From assembly GCA_041393535.1 (NCBI GenBank), contig JAWKJY010000018.1:1-44841 (forward strand): a stretch of DNA of 44,841 nt. The letters are read 5' to 3'. Position numbers and translations under genes: made by a program. This DNA comes from JAWKJY01 sp041393535. GTDB taxonomy: Bacteria > Actinomycetota > Thermoleophilia > Gaiellales > Gaiellaceae. The notes beneath the pieces are model-generated. The model worked only from the letters and a program-made list of their open reading frames with translations, was not told where the DNA came from and ran no database searches. Position 1 is the stretch's first letter. Each line of letters starts with the position of its first letter. Positions 24,867 to 34,199 of this stretch are shown here, one piece after another.

Positions 24867-27631
24867 GCGCCCGCGGCCACCGCGGCGTCGCGGAGCCTGC
24901 GCGACACGATCTGGGAGACGCCGTCGGAGCCCATCGTCACGCCATAGAGGATATCGGCGGCCTCCATCGTCCGTTTCTGATGGGTGACCACGATGAACTG
25001 CGCGCGATCGGCGTAGCGGCGCAGCAGCTCGACGAAGCGACCGACGTTCGTGTCGTCGAGCGCGGCCTCGACCTCGTCGAGGAGGTAGAAGGGGCACGGC
25101 CGGGCGAGGAAGAGCGCGAACAGGAACGACAGCGCACCGAGCGCCTTCTCGCCGCCGGAGAGGAGCGAGAGGCGCGTGATCCGCTTGCCGGCCGGCCGCA
25201 GCTCGACCTCGACGCCGGGCTCCTCGCCCTCCTCGGCCTCGCTCGTCAGCGTCAGCCGGCCCTCGCCGCCCGGGAAGAGCGTCGAGGCGACCTCGGCGAA
25301 GTGCTCCTGGACGCTCGCGAAGGTCTGCTCGAAGCGCCGCTCGACCTCCTCGGTCAACTCCTGGCGGAGCTTCTCGAGCTCGTCGAGCGACCGCTCGAGA
25401 TCCTCGCGCTGCGCGGTCAGCTCGACCAGCCGCGCCGACTCCTCCTCGTACTGCTGCTTCGCGAGGGGGTTCACCTGCCCCAGCTCCTCGCGGCGGCGCA
25501 CGAGCCGCTCGAGGCGCGTCCGGAGCTCCTGCTCCTCGTCCTGCCCGAGCGGGTCGCCCGCGACGTCCTCCGGCAGCTTCGCGCGCACCTCGCGCCGCTG
25601 CGTGTCGAGCCGGGCGTTCTCGATCGAGACCTGGTGGACGCGCTCGCGCGCCGCCTGGGCGACGCGGCGCAGCTCGGCCTCGCGCTCGCCGAGACGGCGG
25701 AGGTTCTCGCCGAGGTCCTTCGTGATCTGGCTGCCCGCGTCGACGCGCGCCTGGAGCGGCGACTCGAACAGGCGGGCCCGCTCGACGGCGGCGACCACGC
25801 CCGCGTGCGCGCGCTCGGCGGCGTCGGCGAGCGCCTCGAGCAGCTCGACCTCCGCGGGGTCGACCGGCTTCGGCAGCTTCGAGACGACGAGCTTCGCGCG
25901 GTTGACCCGCTCCCGAAGGACGCGCTCTCGCTCGAAGACGACGGCCGCCTCGGCCGCGGCTTGCTCCGCCTGGACGCCCAGCTCGCCGACCTCCTCGGCC
26001 AGCGCCCGGCGACGCGCCTCGAGCCCGAGCAGGACGCTCTTCGCGGTCTCGCCCTCGAACCAGAGCTCGCCGTGGGCGACGTCGTAGCCGTGCCCCTCGA
26101 CGGTGACGGCGAGGCCGTCGGTGACGTGGGCGAGGCGGTCGCGCGACACGACCCAGACCCCCGCGACGAGCGCGTGGACGAGCTCGCCGCCCTCGAGCGG
26201 CCGGACGTGGTCGCCGAGCCGGACGGCGTCCTCCACGCCGCAGGAGGCGGCGCCCGGGGCGTCCGTGCGCCCGGCGAGCAGGACGGCGAGCGGGCCGAGC
26301 CCCTCGTTGCGCGCCCGCTCGAGCAGCTCGATCGCGCGGCGGGGGGAGTCGGCGATGACGGCCGAGCCGCGCCAGGCGAGCGCCGCGGCGACGGCGCGCT
26401 CGTAGCCGGCGTCCACGTGGAGCGCGGCGAGCGCGAGCCGCTCCCCCGCGTCGGCGAGCGTCCGGGCCGCCGGCGGCAGGCCCTCCCGCTCGGCGATGCT
26501 CCGCTCGAGCGCCCGGAGGCGCTCGGCGGCGAGCCGGGCCTCCTCCTCGAGCGCGGTTCGGCGCTCGAGCGCGGCGCGCGCGGCCCGGGAGGCCTCGCGG
26601 TACTCGTCCTCGGCCTGCTCGAGCTCCTCGATCGGCTTCGTGTCGCGCGGCAGCTCGGCCAGCTGGCGCAGCCGGACCGCGTCCACGCGGAGCTGCTTCG
26701 CCGCCTCCTCGCCGTGCTCCCGCCGGACGTCGAGCCGCTCGACCGCGCTCCGCAGCCGATAGAGCGCCGCGGTCGCCTGCTCGTGCCGGCCCGCGGCCTG
26801 GGCGAGCTGCTCCTCGGCGTTGCGCCGCTCGTGCAGCAGCCCCTCGAGCACGCCGTCCGCGCGGCGCTGCTCCTGGGTCGCAGCCTGCCGGCGCTCGTCG
26901 ACCTCGACGAGCTGCGCGTCGATGTGCGCGAGCTCGCCCTGGCGCAGCCGGATGCGGAGCCGCTCGATCTCCTCGCCGAGCTTCTCGGCGCGCTCCGCCG
27001 CGGTCGCCTGCTGCGCCAGCGGGCGCAGGCGCTTGCGCACCTCGAGCTCGAGGTCTCGTGCCCGGTCGACGTCGATCCGGACGCGGGCGAGCTTCAGCTC
27101 GGCCCGGTGGCGCCGCTGCTTGAAGGCGCCGAGGCCCGCGGCCTCCTCGATCAGCGCGCGCCGCTCGTGCGGCTTCGACCCGAGCACCTTGTCGACGCGG
27201 CCCTGGCTGATGATCGCGTGCATCTCGCCGCCGAGGCCGACGTCCGCGAGCAGCTCGAGCACGTCGAGGCGGCGGACCGGCGAGCGGTTGAGCAGGTACT
27301 GGCCCTCGCCGCCGCGGTGCAGCCGCCGCGTGATCACGATCTCGGAGTACGGCAGCGGGCCCTCGCCCGAGCTGTTGTCGAAGTGCAGCTCGACCTCGCA
27401 GTGGTCGACCGCCTTGCGGGCCGCGCCGCCGTTGAAGAGGACGTCGTCGGGCTTCTCGGCGCGCAGCTGGTGGGGCGAGAGGCTGCCCGAGGCCCAGACG
27501 ATCGCGTCGCTGACGTTCGACTTCCCCGAGCCGTTCGGCCCGACGACGATCGAGACGCCCCGCTCGAAGCGGATGTCGACCGGGTCGCAGAACGACTTGA
27601 AGCCGCGGAGCTTGATCTGCCGGAGGAACAC
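24863..27631 (-). CDS. smc: Chromosome segregation ATPase SMC (short form)
   Basis: 922 residues; typical bacterial SMC is about 1,150-1,200. Walker A is GPNGSGKSN (31-39), the ABC signature is LSLLSGGEK (from 821), and Walker B is FYLLDEVEAALDD (from about 848). The hinge lies at about 385-530. The two coiled-coil arms (about 170-385 and 535-790) are some 100 residues shorter than usual, with both heads and hinge intact and no frame break. It starts at GTG 27631 and overlaps ftsY. ScpA and ScpB are not in the window. The YRLR/LEEE-rich arms show clear heptads. Confidence 0.95.
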   Translation of the reverse strand: MFLRQIKLRGFKSFCDPVDIRFERGVSIVVGPNGSGKSNVSDAIVWASGSLSPHQLRAEKPDDVLFNGGAARKAVDHCEVELHFDNSSGEGPLPYSEIVITRRLHRGGEGQYLLNRSPVRRLDVLELLADVGLGGEMHAIISQGRVDKVLGSKPHERRALIEEAAGLGAFKQRRHRAELKLARVRIDVDRARDLELEVRKRLRPLAQQATAAERAEKLGEEIERLRIRLRQGELAHIDAQLVEVDERRQAATQEQRRADGVLEGLLHERRNAEEQLAQAAGRHEQATAALYRLRSAVERLDVRREHGEEAAKQLRVDAVRLRQLAELPRDTKPIEELEQAEDEYREASRAARAALERRTALEEEARLAAERLRALERSIAEREGLPPAARTLADAGERLALAALHVDAGYERAVAAALAWRGSAVIADSPRRAIELLERARNEGLGPLAVLLAGRTDAPGAASCGVEDAVRLGDHVRPLEGGELVHALVAGVWVVSRDRLAHVTDGLAVTVEGHGYDVAHGELWFEGETAKSVLLGLEARRRALAEEVGELGVQAEQAAAEAAVVFERERVLRERVNRAKLVVSKLPKPVDPAEVELLEALADAAERAHAGVVAAVERARLFESPLQARVDAGSQITKDLGENLRRLGEREAELRRVAQAARERVHQVSIENARLDTQRREVRAKLPEDVAGDPLGQDEEQELRTRLERLVRRREELGQVNPLAKQQYEEESARLVELTAQREDLERSLDELEKLRQELTEEVERRFEQTFASVQEHFAEVASTLFPGGEGRLTLTSEAEEGEEPGVEVELRPAGKRITRLSLLSGGEKALGALSFLFALFLARPCPFYLLDEVEAALDDTNVGRFVELLRRYADRAQFIVVTHQKRTMEAADILYGVTMGSDGVSQIVSRRLRDAAVAAGA

Positions 27632-27674
27632 GTGAGTGACCAGTCTGCCGGGCGGCGCGGACGCCGCGGCCGGG

Positions 27675-28478
27675 CTACGGCTCCGACGTGGCGGCGTCGA
27701 GGGCGCCGCCGCCGACCGACGCGGCGGCCTCGGCGGCGAGGCACTCGAGCGCCTGCCGGGCGGCGGCCTGCTCGGCCGCCTTCTTCGACGTGCCCGTCCC
27801 GGTGCCGAGGTCGGCCCCGTCGATCAGCGCCGCGCAGGTGAAGCGGCGGTCGTGCGGCGGGCCCTCCACCTCGCGGACGACGTACTGGACGTGGCGGCCG
27901 AGCCGCGCCAGCTCCTCCTGGAGCTCCGTCTTGTGGTCGACGTGCGTCGTCAGCGCGTAGTCGATCCGCCCGGCGAAGGCGTCCACGACCGCCTCGCGGA
28001 TCGGCTCGAAGCCGTGCTCGAGGTAGAGCGCCCCGAGGATCGCCTCGACCAGGGCGGCCAGGACGTTCCGGTTGCGGGACAGCCGCTCGAGCTCGTCGGG
28101 CGGGAGGGATCCTCCACGCTCGACGAGCTCGCGGCCGAGATCGAGCTCCCGACCGACCACCGCGCAGCTCTGGCGGCTGACGATGTGCGCCCGGAGCTTG
28201 GCCAGGCGCCCCTCGTCGACGTCGGGAAAGCGCTCGTACAGCGTCTGGGCGATCGCGAGCCCCAGGACGCTGTCGCCGAGGAACTCGAGCCGCTCGTACG
28301 AGCGAGTCCGGTCCTCGGCCCACGAGGCGTGCGTGAAGACCTGATCGCGGAGATCAGGGGGCAGGCCCTCGACGAGGGCCTGGAGCGCCGCTGCCGCCTC
28401 GTGGCCGCGCCCGCTACTGATGGTTGCTGATGTAGTCGACGGCCTGGCCGACGGTCGTGATTCCCTGGGCGTCGTCAT
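27675..28478 (-). CDS. rnc: Ribonuclease III
   Basis: Double-strand RNA endonuclease. The signature ERLEFLGDSVLGLAIA and LVEAILGALYLEHGFE give the catalytic acidic residues. A C-terminal dsRNA-binding domain ends with GTGTGTSKKAAEQAAARQALECL. The only in-frame standard start I find is ATG 28478, which makes a 267-residue protein that overlaps the acpP 3' end by 65 bases. Its first ~25 residues (TTPRESRPSARPSTT) look like acpP read in another frame. The real start may instead be a rare codon just after the acpP stop. Confidence 0.93.
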   Translation of the reverse strand: MTTPRESRPSARPSTTSATISSGRGHEAAAALQALVEGLPPDLRDQVFTHASWAEDRTRSYERLEFLGDSVLGLAIAQTLYERFPDVDEGRLAKLRAHIVSRQSCAVVGRELDLGRELVERGGSLPPDELERLSRNRNVLAALVEAILGALYLEHGFEPIREAVVDAFAGRIDYALTTHVDHKTELQEELARLGRHVQYVVREVEGPPHDRRFTCAALIDGADLGTGTGTSKKAAEQAAARQALECLAAEAAASVGGGALDAATSEP

Positions 28479-28659
28479 CGGAGATCTTGACGCCGAACTG
28501 GTCCTCGAGCTCCATGATCAGCTCGACGAGGTCCAGGGAGTCGGCATCGAGGTCCTCCTGGAACGAGGCCTCCATGGTGATCTCGCCCTCGTCGACCCCG
28601 AGCTGCTCAACGAGCACGTCCTTGACCCGCTCGTAGATCTCCTCGCGCGAAGCTGCCAT
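28414..28659 (-). CDS. acpP: Acyl carrier protein
   Basis: 81 residues and acidic. The phosphopantetheine attachment serine is S41 in DLDADSLDLVELIMELE. The ATG at 28659 follows AGGA within GAGAGGACGC. It carries acyl chains in fatty-acid synthesis. It follows plsX, with its own probable extended -10 promoter, and overlaps or abuts rnc. Confidence 0.96.
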   Translation of the reverse strand: MAASREEIYERVKDVLVEQLGVDEGEITMEASFQEDLDADSLDLVELIMELEDQFGVKISDDDAQGITTVGQAVDYISNHQ

Positions 28660-28714
28660 GCGTCCTCTCCTCGTGGATTGCCTCGTGCCCTGCAGCCGCC
28701 GTCAGGGACGCCGG

Positions 28715-28723
28715 ATGCTAGCA
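28715..28723 (-). promoter_or_regulatory. Putative extended -10 promoter for acpP
   Basis: TGCTAGCAT on the minus strand matches the extended -10 form TGNTANNNT, about 55 bases before the acpP ATG. That leaves a leader with a Shine-Dalgarno site. Confidence 0.4.
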
Positions 28724-28739
28724 CGCCGATTCTGACGGA

Positions 28740-29738
28740 TCAGGTCGTTGCCGGAGCGCCGACCGCGGGGGCGAGCCGTGCGCCGAGCCGCTCGACGACG
28801 CGATGCTCCACCCCGCGCACCCCGAGGCCGATCGCGTTGGCCGTCGCCGTCGCCGTCGAGTTGCCGTGCGCGATGACGACGAGGCCGCGCAGGCCGAGCA
28901 GGAACGCGCCCCCGTGGACCTCCGGGTCGAACCGCTTGCGCAGGCGCCGGGCGGCCGGCCGGATCAGGAGGCCGCCGAGCCTCCCGCGCGGCGTGGCGAC
29001 GATCTCCTCCCGCAGCAGCTCGAGCGTCGTGCGGATCGTCCCCTCGAGCATCTTCAGCGCCATGTTGCCGACGAAGCCGTCGCACACGACCACGTCGGGC
29101 GGCCGCTCGAGCAGCAGGCGCGACTCGACGTTCCCGACGAACGAGAGCCCGGGCGAGCGCGCCAGGAGGTCGTGCGCCTCGACGGTGAAGCGGTTGCCCT
29201 TCTCGGGCTCCTCGCCGATCGAGAGCAGGCCGACCTGCGGCGCGGCGACGTTCAGGAGCTCCTCGGCGAAGATCGAGCCCATGTGGGCGAACTGCACGAG
29301 GTGCTCGGGTCGCGCGTCCGCGTTCGCGCCCGCGTCGATCAGGACGCTCGGGCCGCTCCGCGCGGGGACGACGACCGCGATCGCCGGCCGCTGGACGCCC
29401 GGCAGGCGCCCGATCTCCAGCAACGCCGCGGCGAGCATGGCGCCCGTGTTCCCGGCGGAGAGGGCGACGTCGGCCTGGCCGTCGGCGACGGCGCGGCAGA
29501 CCGCGAAGAGCGAGCTGTCGCGCTTCTCCCGGGCGGCGTCGGCCGGCTTCTCGTCCATCTCGACGACCGTCGGCGCGTCCACCACGGCGAGCTCGCCGGC
29601 GAGCGGCCGGACGCGCTCGGCCGCCCCGTAGAGCACGGGGACGACCTCGTCCGAGGCAGCCTGACGGGCGCCCGCCACGATGGCCTCCGGCGCGCGGTCG
29701 CCGCCCATCGCATCGACGGCAACGCGGACGGGGGACAT
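28740..29738 (-). CDS. plsX: Phosphate acyltransferase PlsX
   Basis: 332 residues. It converts acyl-ACP to acyl-phosphate, the first step of the PlsX-PlsY phospholipid route. Motifs are VRVAVDAMGGDRAPEAIV at the start, ALSAGNTGAMLAAALL, LIDAGANADARPEHLVQFA and VVCDGFVGNMALKMLEGT. The ATG at 29738 is 4 bases after the rpmF stop. Order rpmF-plsX-acpP is the common one. Confidence 0.95.
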   Translation of the reverse strand: MSPVRVAVDAMGGDRAPEAIVAGARQAASDEVVPVLYGAAERVRPLAGELAVVDAPTVVEMDEKPADAAREKRDSSLFAVCRAVADGQADVALSAGNTGAMLAAALLEIGRLPGVQRPAIAVVVPARSGPSVLIDAGANADARPEHLVQFAHMGSIFAEELLNVAAPQVGLLSIGEEPEKGNRFTVEAHDLLARSPGLSFVGNVESRLLLERPPDVVVCDGFVGNMALKMLEGTIRTTLELLREEIVATPRGRLGGLLIRPAARRLRKRFDPEVHGGAFLLGLRGLVVIAHGNSTATATANAIGLGVRGVEHRVVERLGARLAPAVGAPATT

Positions 29739-29742
29739 CCGG

Positions 29743-29931
29743 CTACGGAGCGGGGAGACGGAGCGGCTCGACCTCGCGCCCCTTGTAGTGCCCGCAGGTC
29801 GGGCACACGTGGTGGGGTCGCTTGGGCCGATGGCACTGCGCGCACTCGTGCAGACCGACGGTCTTCAGCGTGTGGGTCGCGCGGCGCTTGTCGCGGCGAG
29901 CTTTGGAGGTCTTCCTCTTGGGTACGGCCAT
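29743..29931 (-). CDS. rpmF: 50S ribosomal protein L32
   Basis: 62 residues. MAVPKRKTSKARRDKRRA is the family start, and a Zn ribbon is formed by CAQC and CPTC. The ATG at 29931 has no Shine-Dalgarno; TATACT lies 10 bases upstream, so the transcript is probably leaderless or nearly so. Confidence 0.97.
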   Translation of the reverse strand: MAVPKRKTSKARRDKRRATHTLKTVGLHECAQCHRPKRPHHVCPTCGHYKGREVEPLRLPAP

Positions 29932-29941
29932 GAGCCGGAGG

Positions 29942-29947
29942 AGTATA
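29942..29947 (-). promoter_or_regulatory. Putative -10 box for rpmF (leaderless type)
   Basis: TATACT on the minus strand ends 10 bases before the ATG. A TTGCGT lies 19 bases further upstream as a possible -35. The gap sequence closely resembles that before rpmB. Confidence 0.5.
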
Positions 29948-29995
29948 GCTGGCGCCGCCCCCTGGAACGCAAGCGGGAAGGCGCGGCGGGCCCGC

Positions 29996-30514
29996 TCAGC
30001 CCTCGCCGAGCCGCTCGCGCAGGTCGGCGAGCTTGCCCCAGCGGGGGTCGGGCTCGGGCGCCGGGCAGCCGCACGGGCCCTCGTTCAGGTTCGCGCCGCA
30101 GCGGTCGCACAGCCCCGCGCAGTCCGCCCGGCAGAGGATCTGCTCGGGCAGCTCGAGCGCGATCGCGTCGCGCGCCCAGGCGGAGAGGTCGAGGACGCCC
30201 TCGGCCAGGTACGGCGTGCGCAGCTGCTCGTCCCCGCCGGCGTCGGACGCCTCGTACTCGCTCGCGTCGACGTCGATCGCGACCGTCGCCTCCTCGAGGC
30301 AGCGGAAGCATGGTCCCGCGAACGCGACGTGGAAGCGCAGCTGGAAGAGCGTTCCCGAGGCCGTGCGCGTGATCGCGAGGCGCGCGTCGGGCGTGTCGGG
30401 GCGGGGCTCGTAGCGCTGGCCGGCGAGCTCGAACGGCTCGAGCTCGACGGGCAGCTCGTGCCGGAACTCCTCGCCCGGGCGGATCCGGATCGAGCGCAGG
30501 CTGAAGGTCGTCAT
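29996..30514 (-). CDS. YceD family protein (DUF177)
   Basis: 172 residues. Two cysteine pairs, CFRC and the later CRADCAGLCDRCG, are typical of YceD proteins, which are encoded beside rpmF in many bacteria and are linked to 23S rRNA handling. The C-terminal GCPAPEPDPRWGKLADL is also family-like. The ATG at 30514 has TACGGT nine bases upstream. The exact role in actinobacteria is not settled. Confidence 0.88.
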   Translation of the reverse strand: MTTFSLRSIRIRPGEEFRHELPVELEPFELAGQRYEPRPDTPDARLAITRTASGTLFQLRFHVAFAGPCFRCLEEATVAIDVDASEYEASDAGGDEQLRTPYLAEGVLDLSAWARDAIALELPEQILCRADCAGLCDRCGANLNEGPCGCPAPEPDPRWGKLADLRERLGEG

Positions 30515-30523
30515 CGCACGGCC

Positions 30524-30529
30524 ACCGTA
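30524..30529 (-). promoter_or_regulatory. Putative -10 box for the YceD gene (leaderless type)
   Basis: TACGGT on the minus strand ends 9 bases before the ATG. Confidence 0.35.
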
Positions 30530-30562
30530 CCAACCGGCCCGCGAGCCGACGCCGGCGAGACG

Positions 30563-31042
30563 CTACAGCTCGTCCGGGTAGCCGGTCGTCGACTCCTGCG
30601 AGCGCTCGTGGAGCCGCTCGCGGCCGCGCCTGACCGCCTGGAGGAACTTGTCGAGGTTCACCTCGAGCGTCGAGAGGATCGAGTCGGCCCAGTCCTCCAT
30701 CTCGAGCCGCGTCTCCCGCGCGTGGCGCCGTGCGTCCTCGACGATCTCCTGCGCCTGCCGCTCCGCGAGCTTGACGATCTCCGTCTGCGACGCCTCGCGG
30801 ATCGCCTGCTCGCGCGCCTCGCCGATGATCCGGTCGCCCTCGCGCTTCGCCTCGGCGAGCATCTCGGCCCGCTCCTTGACGATCCAGCGCGCCTGCTTGA
30901 TCTCCTCGGGGATCGTCGCGCGCATCTGGTCGAGGATGTCGTAGATCTCCTCGCGGTCGATGCGCACCTGGTCGGTGAGGGGCACCGCCTTGGCGTTGTG
31001 CACGAGATCGTCGAGCTTGTCGATCAGGACCAGGACGTCCAT
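30563..31042 (-). CDS. SepIVA/DivIVA-like coiled-coil protein
   Basis: 159 residues, nearly all helical. It opens with MDVLVLIDKLDDLVHNAKAVPLTDQVRIDRE, then a long charged coiled coil (REGDRIIGEAREQAIREAS, QEIVEDARRHARETRLE). The sequence style and the place next to the YceD and rnc genes match the mycobacterial septation factor SepIVA (Rv2927c region). Such proteins are sometimes mislabelled as ATP synthase b subunits, but there is no membrane helix here. It probably acts in cell division or polar growth; this is inference from family and position. Confidence 0.75.
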   Translation of the reverse strand: MDVLVLIDKLDDLVHNAKAVPLTDQVRIDREEIYDILDQMRATIPEEIKQARWIVKERAEMLAEAKREGDRIIGEAREQAIREASQTEIVKLAERQAQEIVEDARRHARETRLEMEDWADSILSTLEVNLDKFLQAVRRGRERLHERSQESTTGYPDEL

Positions 31043-31050
31043 TGGCTCAC

Positions 31051-31056
31051 ATCGTA
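31051..31056 (-). promoter_or_regulatory. Putative -10 box for the SepIVA-like gene (leaderless type)
   Basis: TACGAT on the minus strand ends 8 bases before the ATG. Confidence 0.4.
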
Positions 31057-31057
31057 C

Positions 31058-31575
<518 letters not shown>

Positions 31576-31579
<4 letters not shown>

Positions 31580-32115
31580 GCGCCGGCCTCGAAGAGGCTG
31601 AGGCGCGCCGCGCCGTAGCGCCGCGTCGTCCTGCGCGCCAGCGGCAGCTCGGGCTCGAGGCGGGCGTCGGACTCGACGAGCACGAGAGCGTCGCGGCCGA
31701 GGATCGGCGGCAGCAGGCGGGAGAGCGATGGCAGCAGGTCGGGGAGCATGCGGTACGGCGGGTCGATCACGACGAGATCGTACCGACGCCCTCGCTCCGC
31801 CTCCACGGCGAGGAAGCGCAGGGCGTCCGCGCGCTCGACGCGCGCACCCGGCAGCCCCAGCTTCGCGACGTTCCGGCGGATCACCGCGAGCGCGCGCTCG
31901 TCGCGCTCGACGAGCGCCGCCTCGGCCGCCCCGCGCGAGAGCGCCTCGAGGCCCATCGCGCCCGAGCCGGCGAAGAGGTCGAGCACGATCGCGCCGTCGA
32001 GCGGCCCGAGCAGGTTGAAGGCCGCCTCGCGGACGCGGTCGGCCGTGGGCCGCGTGTCGTCCCCGGGAGGGGCCGCGATCCTCGCGCCCCTGCGGGCGCC
32101 GGCGACGATCCTCAC
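31576..32115 (-). CDS. rsmD: 16S rRNA (guanine966-N2)-methyltransferase RsmD
   Basis: 179 residues from GTG 32115, overlapping the recG stop (GTGA). RIVAGARRGARI is the family start, DDTRPTADRVREAAFNLL follows, then the SAM site LDLFAGSGAMGLEALSRGA and the catalytic VIDPPYR. It is paired with coaD as in most bacteria. Confidence 0.94.
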
Positions 32116-34199
32116 GCGAGCCCCCGCACCTCGTCGCCGAACAGCCGCTCGACCTCGAGCGCGACGAGCCCCTCGTCGTCGCGCAGGCGGCGCGCGTGCC
32201 CCTGGGCGCGCAGGAGCAGGCGGCGGTCGCTGCGCAGCCGCGTGAAACGGAGGTCGGAGAGGCCGGTCTGGCGGGTGCCGAGCAGCTGCCCCTCGCCGCG
32301 CAGCTCGAGGTCGACCTCCGCGAGGGCGAAGCCGTCCGTCGAGTCGACGAGCGCCTGGAGGCGCTCCTGGGCGGCGTCGGTCAGCTCCTCCTTCGGGCGC
32401 GACACGAGCAGGCAGTACGACTGCTCGCTGCCGCGTCCGACGCGGCCGCGGAGCTGGTGCAGCTGCGCGAGCCCGAAGCGGTCCGCCTCCTGGACGACCA
32501 TCGCCGTCGCGTTCGGGACGTCGACGCCGACCTCGATCACCGTCGTCGCGACGAGGACGTCGAGCTCGTGGCGCGAGAACGCGTCCATGATCGACCGTCG
32601 CTCCTGCGCCTTCAGCTTCCCGTGCAGGCAGCCGACCCGGAACGCGGCCAGCTCGGCCCGCCGCAGCCGGGCGGCCTCCTCCTCCGCGGCGCGGGCCTCG
32701 ATCGACTCGGAGGCCGAGACGAGCGGGCAGACGACGTAGGCCTGCCGGCCCTGCTCGAGCAGCCCGGCGAGGCGGCGGTACGCCTCGGCCGAGCGGTCGT
32801 GCGTGATCCAGCGCGTCACGATCGGCTTGCGCCCGGCCGGCGGCTTCGCGATCTCGCTGACGGCGAGGTCGCCCCACACGGTCAGCGCGAGGGTGCGCGG
32901 GATCGGCGTCGCCGTCATGTGCAGCCGGTGCGGCGCGACCTCGCCGCTCGCGGCCGAGAGGGCGTGGCGCTGCTCGACGCCGAAGCGGTGCTGCTCGTCG
33001 ACGACGGCGACGCCGAGCGAGCGGAACCGGACGTCCTGCTGGATCAGCGCGTGCGTGCCGACGACCAGCTCGATCTCGCCCGTCGCGATCCGGTCGCGGG
33101 CCGCGGCGTGCTCCCGGCCCGGCAGGCTGCTCGTCAGGAGCTGGCAGCGCAGGCCGAGGGCGAGCGCGATCCGGTCGACCGTGAGGAAGTGCTGCTCGGC
33201 GAGCGTCTCCGTCGGCGCCATCAGCGCGCCCTGGTGGCCGCCCTCGACCGCGCGCAGGAGGGCGTAGAGCGCGACGACCGTCTTGCCGGAGCCGACGTCG
33301 CCCTGGAGCAGGCGCTCCATCGGCGTCTCCGAGTCGAGGTCGCGGTCGATCTCGGCGACCGCCGCCTCCTGCGACCCGGTCAACGCGAACGGGAGCTCCG
33401 CCCGGTAGCGCGCGATCAGCTCCCCGGGCGGGCCGAGGCGCGGCGCCCGACCGGCCACGGCCGCGGCCCGCCGGGCCTGGAGGCCGCGCTGGAGCACGAG
33501 GAGCTCCTCGAACGCGAGCCGGCGGCGGCCCTGCTCGGCCTGCCGCGCCAGCTCCGGCCGGTGGACGGCGACGAGCGCGTCGGCCTTCAGCGGCAGGCGC
33601 AGGCGCGCGCGCAGCGCCGCGGGCAGCGGGTCGCCGAGGTCGTGCACCTCGGGCAGCGCGAGCTCGACGAGGTCGCGCAGCCGCTTCGACGGGAGCGCCT
33701 GGCTCGCCGGGTAGACGGGCAGGACGCGGAGCAGGTCGTCCTCGCCGTCGAGGTCGTACGCCCGCACGGAGAAGGCCGAGCCGCGCTCGATCGCGCCGCG
33801 CAGGCGCACGCGCGTGCCCGGGACGAGCCGCTCGGCCAGCCAGGCCTGGTTGAACCAGGTCGCGAGCACCGTCCCCGTCTCGTCGCGGACGCGCGCCTCC
33901 AGGATCGTCAGGTTCCGCCGTCGCGTCCGCCGCAGGCTCGCGCCCGTCACCTCGCCCTCGATCGTCGCCTCCTGGTTCCCCCAGAGCTCGCCGATCGGCA
34001 CGACGGGCGCGGGCGGCTCGTAGCGGCGCGGGCGGTGGAGGAGCAGGTCGCGGACGGTCGCGATCCCGAGGGCGCCGAGGCTCGCGGCGAGCCTCGGCCC
34101 GACGCCCTTCAGCGTGTCCACGGACCGGTCGAGCCGGGCCGGGTCGGGCGGCCGGCGGCCGGGCGAGGGCGGCAGCTCGAGCCCGGCGAACGGGCGCAT
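32112..34199 (-). CDS. recG: ATP-dependent DNA helicase RecG
   Basis: 695 residues. The N-terminal wedge (OB-fold) domain begins after VDTLKGVGPRLAASLGALGI. The helicase core has GDVGSGKT (300-307), the DEQH box (401-404) and HMTATPIPRTLAL. The second RecA lobe has HGKLKAQERRSIMDAF and ATTVIEVGVDVPNATAM, then QLRGRVGRGSEQSYC. It regresses stalled replication forks. The ATG directly abuts the receiver gene stop, so they are likely co-transcribed. Confidence 0.96.
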   Translation of the reverse strand: MRPFAGLELPPSPGRRPPDPARLDRSVDTLKGVGPRLAASLGALGIATVRDLLLHRPRRYEPPAPVVPIGELWGNQEATIEGEVTGASLRRTRRRNLTILEARVRDETGTVLATWFNQAWLAERLVPGTRVRLRGAIERGSAFSVRAYDLDGEDDLLRVLPVYPASQALPSKRLRDLVELALPEVHDLGDPLPAALRARLRLPLKADALVAVHRPELARQAEQGRRRLAFEELLVLQRGLQARRAAAVAGRAPRLGPPGELIARYRAELPFALTGSQEAAVAEIDRDLDSETPMERLLQGDVGSGKTVVALYALLRAVEGGHQGALMAPTETLAEQHFLTVDRIALALGLRCQLLTSSLPGREHAAARDRIATGEIELVVGTHALIQQDVRFRSLGVAVVDEQHRFGVEQRHALSAASGEVAPHRLHMTATPIPRTLALTVWGDLAVSEIAKPPAGRKPIVTRWITHDRSAEAYRRLAGLLEQGRQAYVVCPLVSASESIEARAAEEEAARLRRAELAAFRVGCLHGKLKAQERRSIMDAFSRHELDVLVATTVIEVGVDVPNATAMVVQEADRFGLAQLHQLRGRVGRGSEQSYCLLVSRPKEELTDAAQERLQALVDSTDGFALAEVDLELRGEGQLLGTRQTGLSDLRFTRLRSDRRLLLRAQGHARRLRDDEGLVALEVERLFGDEVRGLA

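Noticed and set aside
24980..27841. Very long plus-strand open frame (953 codons) opposite smc
   Set aside because: It is antisense to smc, Leu/Arg/Gly-rich with no family motif, and arises because high-GC codon bias leaves few stops in the opposite frame. Similar long shadows occur opposite ffh, recG and ribBA.
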